A DNA stretch of 45,625 nt. Origin: Rhizobium nepotum 39/7. Its GTDB lineage: Bacteria; Pseudomonadota; Alphaproteobacteria; Rhizobiales; Rhizobiaceae. How positions within the stretch are numbered: the stretch's first letter is position 1; each line of letters starts with the position of its first letter. Positions 9,612-17,131 of the stretch are shown here, piece after piece. The notes below the pieces were generated by a model. It was given only the letters and a program-made list of their open reading frames with translations, made no database searches and was not told the DNA's origin. The DNA lies in assembly GCF_000949865.1 (NCBI RefSeq), contig NZ_JWJH01000024.1:1-45625 (forward strand), given 5' to 3'. The translations under genes were made by a program, and so were the position numbers.

Positions 9612-10643
9612 TTATTCAACCGTCCGCGTCCACTGCTTGGTCCATTCGGCGCGGTTCTGGTTGATGGTGTCCCAGTCCAGGTTTACGAGCTTGGATAGCT
9701 TCTCGTCACCATAGGGGACCTCCTGTGCGAGCGAAGCCTCAAGCTTGGCGTTCCGATTGGTTGGACCAAAGCCCTGGGTTGCCAGTTTCGCCTGGACTTC
9801 CGGCGAAGCGAGGTACTGCAGAAACGCCTGCGACAGCGCAGGCTGCTTGTTGCCGGCAACAACACAGGCCGACGCCACGATCGCAGGAGCACCTTCCTTG
9901 GGATAAACGAATTCGACCGGAAAGCCGGTTTTCTTTAGTGCAACAGCGCGGTTGCTCCCCCATACGCCAAGGTCGATGTCGCCATTCTGAAACATCTGCG
10001 CCAGCTGCGCATTCGAAGCCGACCAGCTGAGGACGTTAGGGGCGAGCTTATCGCGAATGGCATCGAAGCCAGGCTCAATGTTCTTTTCGCCGCCACCATT
10101 CATGCGGGCAAACATCACGAGAGTATTGAGACCGAAGGTGCCGGAGATCGGGTTCGAGGTAACACGCTTGGAGAATTTTTCGTCGGTCAGGTCATTCCAG
10201 GATGTGGGAGCCGGCCACTTGTTTTTCTCAAAGAGGTTCTTGTTGTAGGTGATCCCGGTTGCCACCAGGCCAACGCCCACCGCCTTGCCACCGAAAGCCG
10301 ACAGCTTCGCAATATCGTAGATATCGCCATATACAGGGGCTTCCGCGACGCTGTCGCACAAGCCAAATTGCACGGCCTGATGCATGGGACCATCATCGAC
10401 CAGAGCGACGTTGATTTCCTGGTTCCCCTTCTGCGCCTGCAATTTCGCGATCGTCTCACTGGAATTACCGGCGACGAATACAATTTTCACGCCATGTTTC
10501 GCGGCAAACGAGGGAGAAATCTCCTTCTCAAACATTGTCTGGAAATCGCCCGAATAACCAGCAACGTACAACGTTTCCTGAGCGAAGGCGGCTGAACTGA
10601 GCGCTGTAGCGCCAAACAAAACAATCGTGCGAATATGCTTCAT
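9612..10643 (-). CDS. Periplasmic substrate-binding protein, PotD/iron-type family
   Basis: A 343-aa extracellular solute-binding protein. A signal peptide is clear at the N-terminus (MKHIRTIVLF then ATALSSAAFAQ, cleavage near AFA-QE). The mature part begins ETLYVAGYSGDF and carries GLVATGITYNKNLF and SPEVQAKLATQGFGPTN, typical of the PotD/AfuA-like group. It captures the substrate for the importer below it. It is the first structural gene of the operon, 277 bp downstream of the LysR gene. The ligand is unknown; the context predicts the opine made by the T-DNA 1 synthase. Confidence 0.88.
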   Translation of the reverse strand: MKHIRTIVLFGATALSSAAFAQETLYVAGYSGDFQTMFEKEISPSFAAKHGVKIVFVAGNSSETIAKLQAQKGNQEINVALVDDGPMHQAVQFGLCDSVAEAPVYGDIYDIAKLSAFGGKAVGVGLVATGITYNKNLFEKNKWPAPTSWNDLTDEKFSKRVTSNPISGTFGLNTLVMFARMNGGGEKNIEPGFDAIRDKLAPNVLSWSASNAQLAQMFQNGDIDLGVWGSNRAVALKKTGFPVEFVYPKEGAPAIVASACVVAGNKQPALSQAFLQYLASPEVQAKLATQGFGPTNRNAKLEASLAQEVPYGDEKLSKLVNLDWDTINQNRAEWTKQWTRTVE

Positions 10644-10734
10644 GGTCGTTCCCCTTTTTTTCAAACGCATGATTTAGCTTACAGTCACCCAAATTATGGG
10701 GTGCCGAGCTAGGAATCAAATAGCAATAAAGGGA

Positions 10735-10761
10735 CGCCCTATGCATTTTTGATATAGGGCG
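10735..10761. promoter_or_regulatory. Dyad operator, probable LysR-regulator site
   Basis: The arms CGCCCTAT (10735-10742) and ATAGGGCG (10754-10761) are perfect inverted repeats 11 bp apart, about 90-120 bp before the binding-protein start. They lie in the gap between the LysR gene and the operon. Interrupted dyads at this position are typical recognition sites of LysR regulators such as OccR and NocR. Confidence 0.55.
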
Positions 10762-10920
10762 AGAGAGGCAAAATGCTGGATAAATTGGCAAATCGACCAA
10801 AGTAAAGGCGTTTTCCACGGTGTCCGGCGTGCAAGGCTATACGTTCCGCCATATGCACGACAGGTGTTCTGTGAGGGCGATACGTAGCCGAACCCCACGA
10901 CTTCGCCGCGGCGTACCGCA

Positions 10921-11829
10921 TCAAGATTTGCTATCAAAACTCGCTCTGTCATCAAGCATGGTTGCTTTAAGACAGTCGACGAAGCTGGAAACAAGACGAT
11001 TATTCGGCCTGCCCTTCGGATAGATCAGATGGCCCGAGTGCCTGATCTCAGGGCGAAATGGACGAGTTACCAATCCCGCGTGACGATAGTCGAGCGCGGC
11101 CAATGGGTTGACTATAGCAATCCCCAGCCCTTGGGCAACAAGCGAACATGTTATGGAACTATATGAGGTCTCCAGATTGATCGTGCGGCTGATCCCGGCC
11201 GCCTCGAATATCTCGTCAATAGCAGAGTGACCGTATTCATTCCTTGGCAGTGAAATATAGGGCTCATCGGCTAGATCATTCGGCCCGACGACACTTTTGC
11301 CAGCGAGCGAGTGGTCCCTTGGCATGATGCAAACCGCATCGATCTCGTAGAGCAACTCATTTTCGAGCCCGTAGGTCTCACTCACCTGTGAGACAACCCC
11401 TATGTCACACGTTTGGTCGTCTACCCATTGCGCAACATTGGAAGAGTGGCCAGTGTGGATCGAAATACTCACTTCCGGATAGTCCATGGCAAAACGTTTA
11501 ATCGTCCGGGGGATCAAGCCCAGGGCAATTATCTGGATGGCCGCGATCGTCAGCGAGCCTCCACTAAAACGTCTTATTCTCCGGGCGGATTCATCAAGAT
11601 GGCGTAACCCCGAGAAGCTACGCTGGACTTCCTTAAAAAAAAGAAGACCGTCGCTGCTGGGGACGAGCTTGCCAGGAGACCGCTCGAACAGGTTCAGTCC
11701 AGTATATTTTTCCAGCTGTGCAATCGACCGGCTGATACTGGGTTGAGACGTATGAAGCGCATGAGCGGCCGCTGTTGTCGAACCCGATAGCATCACGGCT
11801 CGAAACGCCTCAATATGGGAGAAACGCAT
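10921..11829 (-). CDS. LysR-family transcriptional regulator of the opine operon
   Basis: A 302-aa LysR protein. The N-terminal winged helix spans about 1-60 (FRAVMLSGSTTAAAHALHTSQPSISRSIAQLE) and is followed by the effector-binding domain. It sits directly upstream of, and on the same strand as, the importer/oxidase operon, with a dyad between them. OccR and NocR of octopine and nopaline plasmids are LysR proteins that sense the opine, so an opine-sensing activator is the likely role. The ATG at 11829 (MRFSHIEAF) is the usual family start; the upstream in-frame extension is not conserved in pattern. Confidence 0.9.
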   Translation of the reverse strand: MRFSHIEAFRAVMLSGSTTAAAHALHTSQPSISRSIAQLEKYTGLNLFERSPGKLVPSSDGLLFFKEVQRSFSGLRHLDESARRIRRFSGGSLTIAAIQIIALGLIPRTIKRFAMDYPEVSISIHTGHSSNVAQWVDDQTCDIGVVSQVSETYGLENELLYEIDAVCIMPRDHSLAGKSVVGPNDLADEPYISLPRNEYGHSAIDEIFEAAGISRTINLETSYSSITCSLVAQGLGIAIVNPLAALDYRHAGLVTRPFRPEIRHSGHLIYPKGRPNNRLVSSFVDCLKATMLDDRASFDSKS

Positions 11830-12128
11830 CAATCTATCTGGTCCTTTCCAACGATACGGAGATAGCCACATCATACCATCGGTGAAATTATAGCGGCAGC
11901 CAACAAACCGAACAGCCCATCTTGCGCACGCGCCACAAATATGTTCGCCTATCGAGCAGGCTCGTTTTGTCTGAACAGCTTTGAGCGTTTCGCTGAGTAA
12001 ATTTTCGCCTCGACTACGCGACGACCACCATTAGTGCCACCGCGTTAAAGAACTGCCTGATCCGACATTTGCCGGTCAAGCGCGGATTTCGGATCGGCAG
12101 TCAGCGCACACATGACCGAATTAACATT
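11830..12128. other. Non-coding region between the LysR gene and T-DNA 1
   Basis: No convincing gene is present. The LysR promoter must lie near 11835-11950. The sequence changes from ordinary composition to A/C-rich at about 12110, where the overdrive-like sequence begins. Confidence 0.5.
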
Positions 12129-12170
12129 CAAACATATTTACAAATGCACAAAAAAACACATTAATTTACA
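12129..12170 (-). promoter_or_regulatory. Overdrive-like sequence beside T-DNA 1 right border
   Basis: On the plus strand this reads CAAACATATTTACAAATGCA followed by an A/C-rich run. Its complement is a TGTTTG/TGTGTTTTTTTG-rich string resembling the overdrive enhancer (CTGTGTATGTTTGTTTG core) that lies outside right borders and binds VirC1. It ends about 22 bp outside the border repeat, on the side expected from the repeat's orientation. Similarity is partial. Confidence 0.45.
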
Positions 12171-12192
12171 AGCGATTATTCAAATAGCTGCA

Positions 12193-12217
12193 CAATACAT
12201 CCGTATAAATCCTGCAG
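12193..12217 (-). other. T-DNA 1 right border (candidate, degenerate)
   Basis: Read on the minus strand, the 25 bp contain GCAGGAT, then TAT, a 6-bp spacer and GTA at the positions of the border consensus (TGRCAGGATATAT, N6, GTAAAC); the first two and last three consensus bases differ. The orientation matches the other three repeats. By the VirD2 rule the nick would lie between 12214 and 12215, transferring the plus strand to the right. The overdrive-like sequence outside it and plant-type genes inside support the call. It is weaker in sequence than the opposite border. Confidence 0.6.
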
Positions 12218-12257
12218 TGCCCCAGTGCCCCGCAGTGCCCCGCCGTGCCCCCAAAAT
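12214..12257. repeat. C-rich short tandem repeat next to the right border
   Basis: Repeated AGTGCCCC/CGTGCCCC units form four to five C runs of four or more bases immediately inside the border. The minus strand therefore has closely spaced GGGG runs able to form a G-quadruplex, and the predicted T-strand 5' end begins in the C-rich strand. Confidence 0.6.
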
Positions 12258-12352
12258 CCCCGCTGCCAGTACCCTTCATAAAGGCCTTAAGATTGATCAC
12301 TTGCAAACAGCAAGGCATTTCACACGAGGGAAAGAAGGTGCTTTTTTAATCG

Positions 12353-12415
12353 ATGCCCAAGCGCCCGGGTTACCCCGAACGCCTGAACACCTTTTTTTTT
12401 ATTTTAGAGAGTGGA
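12353..12415 (-). terminator. 3' element copy A: A-rich polyadenylation stretch plus GGGGTAACCC hairpin
   Basis: Read in the gene's direction (minus strand): AAAATAAAAAAAAAGG, then GGCGTTCGGGGTAACCCG, then GCTTGGGCAT. The same ordered module follows the opine synthase at 16524-16584. It lies about 100 bp beyond the stop of the membrane-protein gene. It probably supplies 3'-end formation in the plant; the hairpin could also stop bacterial transcription. Confidence 0.6.
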
Positions 12416-12513
12416 GAGTAGAGCTAGCACAAAATATCCGTAACACCCGATGCCGCGCCTATCGCTCTTGAAAGAACGATGCAAACCGACCGTCATCCAC
12501 ACAACCCCTTTAG

Positions 12514-14331
12514 TCAGTTCAACCCGACGGTGAAAACGGAGCCGTCCCCCAGTGTCCCGAGTTCCAACATTTGGCTTACACACAAAACCCGCTGCTTTCT
12601 AAATTTACGTCGAAGGTGTTCGCCCGCTTTTTTGATCCATTCGCCCCAAAGCTTCGTGGGCAGCGTGAAGCCGAACAATCCCCCCAGAGTAGCCCAGAAC
12701 CACGGCGTGAAGCCGAGGAACAAACCCCTTCGGCGGTGCGTAGCCCACCAGACGAGGTTCACAATGAGCGCAATCATGGAAGGAAGAGTAGGTCCAGCGG
12801 TTGTCGTGAAAAGCCGGAGCACATCCTCGAAAGACTGTGACGGATCCCAGACATCCCCGGATGCCCTGTAGCTAAGAGGGGCGTAATAGGCAAAGGCGAT
12901 AAGTCCCGCATATGGATCGCTGGGGAAACACGAGGCACAGATGATTGCGCCGATCGCGATGATAGCAACCAATATGCAGAATTTTCCGAAGAAGTCGCCG
13001 CTCTGAATTGTGTGTTCGCTGACCCGCACCATTGCCCTTTCCCGCTTGAAAACGCGAAGAAGAAAACGAAGTATCTTACCATCCTCAACGATCCTCGCGG
13101 ACCATTTGAGACAGGCGAGAGCGTCCTCCTGATCTTGTTTGTAATAGCTTAATTGGGCGCCGGCGCGGTTGCTGACCGTGAAGTGGTCAAGATAAGCGAA
13201 ACTGTACATGTTGCAGAGACGGCCTTTCGACACCAATCGATCCATTTCGGCATATTGCTCAGGCGTCAACGTTTGCTCTCTGATCCATAGGAAGAAAAAC
13301 ATGTCGTAAATGTTTTTCCCGTTATGCATGAGCATTTGCCAGACAGTAGAGAGAGCAGCCGCCCAGGCCAGAACCCGGAGGTATCCGAACGAGGCAGCGA
13401 ACTCCGGGTCGAGCCGTTTTGCAATACCGACAATGAATGTTGGAAGAAGCCCATAGAAACGAGTGCGGCCGATGAAGAGCGCAAGGCGTGCGTCGGCGTA
13501 GGGAAAATCCCAGATCGCAAACACCATAAGCGCCGCCTGGGGGCGGTTAGGCAGAGAGCGAAGTACCGCCAGAAGCGCCAACAAGAAGAAGTTGAGCGTA
13601 TCTGGAGCGATTACACCGGCGATCATCAGCAGCAACAGTGTCCAAAAGGCAAGTCTCCCCCAGTGGCCTGTGGAAACGCCTTCCCTGTATATCTTCTCCT
13701 GTTTGTGGATTGCCGCGACAGATTTCTTAAAAAACCAGAGTGTCGGACACCAGTTGAAGTCCAGGAGGCCGAAGAAGCGGAAGGTGAACTGGCGGAAGAA
13801 GTTCAAAGTCTGGACTTGGCTGTAGCACCGGTCCCGCTCATCACGGTTCCAGGCGAACAACAAAGCCTTGGCTTCGGGCGACAGGCCTTCCTGTTTCAGG
13901 AGATGTTTCCACAACAGTTTCTTCTCTTGGAGCAAACACTCTCGATCGAGTTCCTCTTGAGATCCCCGAAAGTCGGCGCCTCGCAGATGATTGATGTCTT
14001 GACGAAGCTTGCGACGTTCCTCGGTGGACATTGGAAAAACTTGCATGAGAGCGCCAAGAGCCGCTTCGAAGGTATCGGGGAAAGGCTGTCCTGCGGCCAG
14101 GTTGAGAACCGGGCCAAGAACAGCAATCCTTTTCTCCTGCGCCGCGTCTGCCTGGAATGAGAGAAGACACTCCTCCTCCTGCCTGGGATCGAGTTCCACA
14201 AGGGTGTACCAGGTGGAGCCGGCCACCCATGACAGAAGGTATGAAAGATGGATCGCCTTCCACAATTGGAACCATGGCTTATGAAGCCAGCTCCGGTGAA
14301 AGGGTGAGCCACCCTGCGTCTCCATATCCAT
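12514..14331 (-). CDS. T-DNA 1 multi-pass membrane protein, unknown function
   Basis: A 605-aa protein that I do not recognise. The ATG at 14331 is chosen because a plant-type TATA (14437-14444) and a CA-rich leader precede it and the codon lies in an NcoI-like CCATGG context; the open frame runs further upstream through the promoter. Hydrophobic segments lie at about 226-260 (two helices), 313-335, 450-470, 517-532 and 537-556. The N-terminal 200 residues are soluble and helical (STEERRKLRQDINHL; LLQEKKLLWKHLLKQ), and the C-terminus is basic (HLRRKFRKQR). It is divergent from the opine synthase and shares its enhancer region and 3' module, so both are probably expressed in transformed plant cells. 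Opine export is one possible role by analogy with the Ons/6a gene, but no family resemblance was seen. Confidence 0.7.
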   Translation of the reverse strand: MDMETQGGSPFHRSWLHKPWFQLWKAIHLSYLLSWVAGSTWYTLVELDPRQEEECLLSFQADAAQEKRIAVLGPVLNLAAGQPFPDTFEAALGALMQVFPMSTEERRKLRQDINHLRGADFRGSQEELDRECLLQEKKLLWKHLLKQEGLSPEAKALLFAWNRDERDRCYSQVQTLNFFRQFTFRFFGLLDFNWCPTLWFFKKSVAAIHKQEKIYREGVSTGHWGRLAFWTLLLLMIAGVIAPDTLNFFLLALLAVLRSLPNRPQAALMVFAIWDFPYADARLALFIGRTRFYGLLPTFIVGIAKRLDPEFAASFGYLRVLAWAAALSTVWQMLMHNGKNIYDMFFFLWIREQTLTPEQYAEMDRLVSKGRLCNMYSFAYLDHFTVSNRAGAQLSYYKQDQEDALACLKWSARIVEDGKILRFLLRVFKRERAMVRVSEHTIQSGDFFGKFCILVAIIAIGAIICASCFPSDPYAGLIAFAYYAPLSYRASGDVWDPSQSFEDVLRLFTTTAGPTLPSMIALIVNLVWWATHRRRGLFLGFTPWFWATLGGLFGFTLPTKLWGEWIKKAGEHLRRKFRKQRVLCVSQMLELGTLGDGSVFTVGLN

Positions 14332-14436
14332 GGGAAGAGTTGATGTTGAGGCTTGTAATGTTTGTGGTTTTTCGTTTTGTGGTTTTTCGTTTTTTGCTGG
14401 GTGAGGAGCAACTCTAGACAGCGAGGCCCTTCGGTA

Positions 14437-14444
14437 GATATATC
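14437..14444 (-). promoter_or_regulatory. Plant-type TATA box of the membrane-protein gene
   Basis: GATATATC lies 106 bp upstream of the ATG at 14331. The leader between them, read on the minus strand at about 14362-14398, is built of A runs and ACGAAAAACCAC repeats with almost no G. Similar CA-rich leaders precede the other two T-DNA 1 genes. Confidence 0.5.
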
Positions 14445-14565
14445 TGCCGTTCAGGGTCGGAAATGCGACCCAGCGCACCGCCTTTGACGTAATAGCGCAT
14501 TGCGTGATCAGGCAGAAAGCTGACGTCGGCGGGTACGCGTAAGCGCCAAGAAAAGACGATGAGCC

Positions 14566-14937
14566 ATAACGCGTCGCCAAAACTGCCGAACCAATAGTCA
14601 GCTGGAAGTGGGTGCGCAACTGGCTGCTGCCTGGCAGCTTACATGATAAGCTGACGTGGCCTTGTCCGCGTGACGCCGCTTCGGGGGCCACGTCATTGAT
14701 GGAGCCTGGAGGCATCCAATAGATTTGAAAGGCGGTCAATCGTGACGTGTCGCCAAGACTGCCACATCAATAGTCTCTGCTGAAAGGGCGGCGCAGCTGA
14801 CTGCTGCCTGTCAGCTTGCATGATAAGCTGACGTGGTGCCCCACTGCTGACGTGTCCGTGTGACCCTGACGCTCCGATTTCGGAGATCACGTGGCGAATG
14901 GAGCCCGGAGGCCTCCGCCAGATTGATTGAGAAACGC
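14566..14937. repeat. Tandem duplicated bidirectional enhancer with TGACG/ACGTGG motifs
   Basis: Two imperfect copies of about 177 bp are present: 14566-14737 and 14743-14937. Matching anchors include CGTCGCCAA / TGTCGCCAA, CAATAGTC, ATGATAAGCTGACGTGG (14643-14659 and 14820-14836), and GGAGCC.GGAGGC (14701 and 14900). TGACG pairs and the CACGTGG G-box are binding sites of plant TGA/bZIP factors, as in the ocs/as-1 elements of other opine synthase promoters. Further TGACG motifs occur at about 14482-14525. The block sits between divergent genes and could drive both. Confidence 0.75.
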
Positions 14938-14938
14938 C

Positions 14939-14946
14939 TATAAAAG
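14939..14946 (+). promoter_or_regulatory. Plant-type TATA box of the opine synthase gene
   Basis: TATAAAAG lies 157 bp before the ATG at 15103. The leader contains a long CAA/AAAACC-rich stretch at about 14981-15032 with very little G or T, reminiscent of unstructured (CAA)n plant/viral leaders that favour translation. Confidence 0.65.
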
Positions 14947-15102
14947 GAAGCTCGTCAGTCACTCCAGATTTGAGAGATCACCAACAACAAAAACCAAAAA
15001 GCGAAAAACCAACAAAAACAAAAACCAAACCAACACTCAGTAAGTGGCCAAGCCCCGCTCCCTGCTTTCCTCGCTGACCAATTCCATCAAGCGACCGTGA
15101 CA

Positions 15103-16395
15103 ATGACTTCTTCCACCAGCGTTACCAATCTGGGCGCCTTTCTCGCGGAGGGCGTCAAGGTTACGATCAACGGCGCGTCCCAAGCCTATCATATGGCTCA
15201 GGGGCTTCGCACCGGAGGTCAGGCCTTGCCCAAGATTGGGTACATTGGCGGAGGAAACGTTTCGTTCACGGAAGCTGGGCAGTGGTTTCTTCGTACGGGC
15301 GAACGCGCGAAAATCCATCCTCTTCCGGGTCATCCGGGATACACCACTCTGGCACGCGATCAGGAGGACATCGAGATGTACCATCCCGAGCCGTACTGGA
15401 GTGCCCGCTTCAAAGTGGATATCGACGATGACCTCGAAGCCTTTTGCAAGCATTGCGATGTGATGTACATTGCAACTGGCTCGGACTCGGATGAGGAGAT
15501 TGTCGCGTATCTTCTCCCGTACAAGCATCTGCTCAAGGATACCATCATGGAATGGGTCAGCGGCAACAGCGTCGCTCCCTACGCTCATGACATCTTGATG
15601 CCGCTCAACACTTTTGAGGGCTCCCGTGCGCGCAACACCTGCCGCGTGGAAGACCACAAGAGCTTCATCAAGGTTCGATTGAACGGTCAGAAGAAGCGCG
15701 TTGTCGGAGCCAGCTACCTTGAGGCCGACGCGAAGACCCTCAGGATGATCGCCTTCTGCCACGGGGTACCTTACGAGTACTATGGCAATGTCATCAACCT
15801 GCCCCACGTCAATAACCACGGAAGTCTTCACCCGTCGGCCGTCTATGATGCCCGAGACCTCATTCAGAGGGGTATTCCCGCGTTTCTTTACCGCGACATC
15901 ATGGGTACCAAAGCCACTTCCCAGCGCATCTTGAAGATCAATGCTTGGAGATGCGGCCTGTGGAAGGCGCTTGGCTCGCCCATCGTCGAGGACCTTAATG
16001 ACACGTTGAGTGGAGACTACGGGATCAACTTCCCCAATTTCCAGGAGACTGCCATGCGAAATGAACCGCTCAACCGGAAGCCCCACCTCCCCCCCTCTAC
16101 CGGCAACAGGATGGTCACTCAGGATTGCAAGATCGTGAACGTCTTTGAACGCTCGATCGCCCAGGCGATCGGTTATGACACCACCGACATCGACGAGATC
16201 ATCGAGGACTGTTCCCGCATGAACAAGGAGGATTATATGAAGACTGGCCGCACCTTGGCATTTTTGGACCTGCCCGTAGATGCGACGGTCGAGCAGATCC
16301 GAGCTCGCTTCAACGCCCCGAGAATTCCCGGTGCTTTCTCGGTTGTTCGCGTCTCTCCTCCATCCGTCTGGGCTTGGCGCTATTTGTCTTTCTAA
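15103..16395 (+). CDS. Opine synthase, octopine/nopaline dehydrogenase family (T-DNA 1)
   Basis: A 430-aa protein. The N-terminal NAD(P) fold shows IGYIGGGNVS (about 47-56). The C-terminal opine dehydrogenase domain carries NVINLPHVNNHGSLHPSAVY, with the conserved N..H/HP catalytic pattern. Enzymes of this family reductively condense an amino acid with a 2-oxo acid. The length is a little above nopaline synthase (about 413). The start is the first ATG at 15103; a bacterial reading could begin at GTG 15097. Plant signals (TATA, CA-rich leader, duplicated TGACG enhancer, AATAAA at 16529 and 16536) show expression in the plant. Substrates cannot be read directly; the adjacent catabolic operon with serine dehydratase suggests a serine conjugate. 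Confidence 0.82.
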   Translation: MTSSTSVTNLGAFLAEGVKVTINGASQAYHMAQGLRTGGQALPKIGYIGGGNVSFTEAGQWFLRTGERAKIHPLPGHPGYTTLARDQEDIEMYHPEPYWSARFKVDIDDDLEAFCKHCDVMYIATGSDSDEEIVAYLLPYKHLLKDTIMEWVSGNSVAPYAHDILMPLNTFEGSRARNTCRVEDHKSFIKVRLNGQKKRVVGASYLEADAKTLRMIAFCHGVPYEYYGNVINLPHVNNHGSLHPSAVYDARDLIQRGIPAFLYRDIMGTKATSQRILKINAWRCGLWKALGSPIVEDLNDTLSGDYGINFPNFQETAMRNEPLNRKPHLPPSTGNRMVTQDCKIVNVFERSIAQAIGYDTTDIDEIIEDCSRMNKEDYMKTGRTLAFLDLPVDATVEQIRARFNAPRIPGAFSVVRVSPPSVWAWRYLSF

Positions 16396-16523
16396 GAGCC
16401 CTTGAAGAGATGGAAACTTCCTGTTCTCGGAGTTATGGATTGTTCACCGTTTCTTTATTATGACTTATTCTCTGTAGTTTGAGTTTTGATTTTCAAGGGT
16501 CGCTTAGGGTGTGCTTTGTTCTT

Positions 16524-16584
16524 CGATAAATAAAAAATAAAAAAAGTTGCTTGGGCGTTCGGGGTAACCCGAATGCTTGGGCAC
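16524..16584 (+). terminator. 3' element copy B: AATAAA cluster plus GGGGTAACCC hairpin
   Basis: ATAAATAAAAAATAAAAAAA is followed by GCTTGGGCGTTCGGGGTAAC and then CCGAATGCTTGGGCAC. TTCGGG-GTAA-CCCGAA is a perfect 6-bp hairpin flanked by direct repeats of GCTTGGGC. The same ordered module follows the divergent membrane-protein gene (12353-12415). It lies about 130 bp beyond the opine synthase stop. Confidence 0.65.
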
Positions 16585-17031
16585 AAAAAATCCAACATTC
16601 ACCTCATCACTGTGACTTTGACACGAGTTTGAACCAGCGCTGCCTCATTTATCTCCAATCGCGATCCTGAAACCGTAGATCGAGTGACGCGCTTACAAAG
16701 AGGCCCGCCTCCCATGCTATGTCGCGTTGACGATGTCGCCTGCACGAAAGATAAAAGAAGCTGCCGGAACCGTGATTTCCGTTCACCAGACCATGGAAAC
16801 GGCTGACCTGTTCGCCCCCAATGACACCATTGTCGCCAAGCCAATAGTGCTGACGCCGTGGCGCCAGGCAGAACCGGACACGTCAGAGCGCCGCGTCATC
16901 AAGCGGGGCAGCGCATGTGATCGAAACCGGTGACCAACCAAAAAGGCCGCCTGGACTGCTGCCTAAATGTGTACGCGTCACAAGGGGGGCTGTGCACACT
17001 GGATGACGTGGCAGCCCGCATCCAGCAATGG
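16585..17031 (+). promoter_or_regulatory. Upstream region of the four-repeat protein gene
   Basis: No credible gene is seen. The stretch contains several TGACG/ACGTCA-type motifs (about 16850, 16877-16900) and TGACGTGG at 17004-17011, the same octamer found twice in the opine synthase enhancer. It probably holds a plant promoter for the gene starting at 17132. Confidence 0.45.
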
Positions 17032-17032
17032 C

Positions 17033-17038
17033 TATAAA
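17033..17038 (+). promoter_or_regulatory. Plant-type TATA box of the four-repeat protein gene
   Basis: TATAAA lies 99 bp before the ATG at 17132. The leader includes ACGACGAAAAACCCC, sharing CGAAAAACC with the leaders of both other T-DNA 1 genes. Confidence 0.6.
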
Positions 17039-17131
17039 GATGTTCATGTTTCCCGCAAGACATCAGAAAATAATTGGAAACCAAACACCAACGACGAAAA
17101 ACCCCAAGACGAAACCCCAAATCACGCAACG

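Noticed and set aside
15037..16086. 349-aa minus-strand open frame opposite the opine synthase
   Set aside because: The plus strand encodes a recognisable opine dehydrogenase with plant signals. The antisense frame has no family features and starts inside the coding region.
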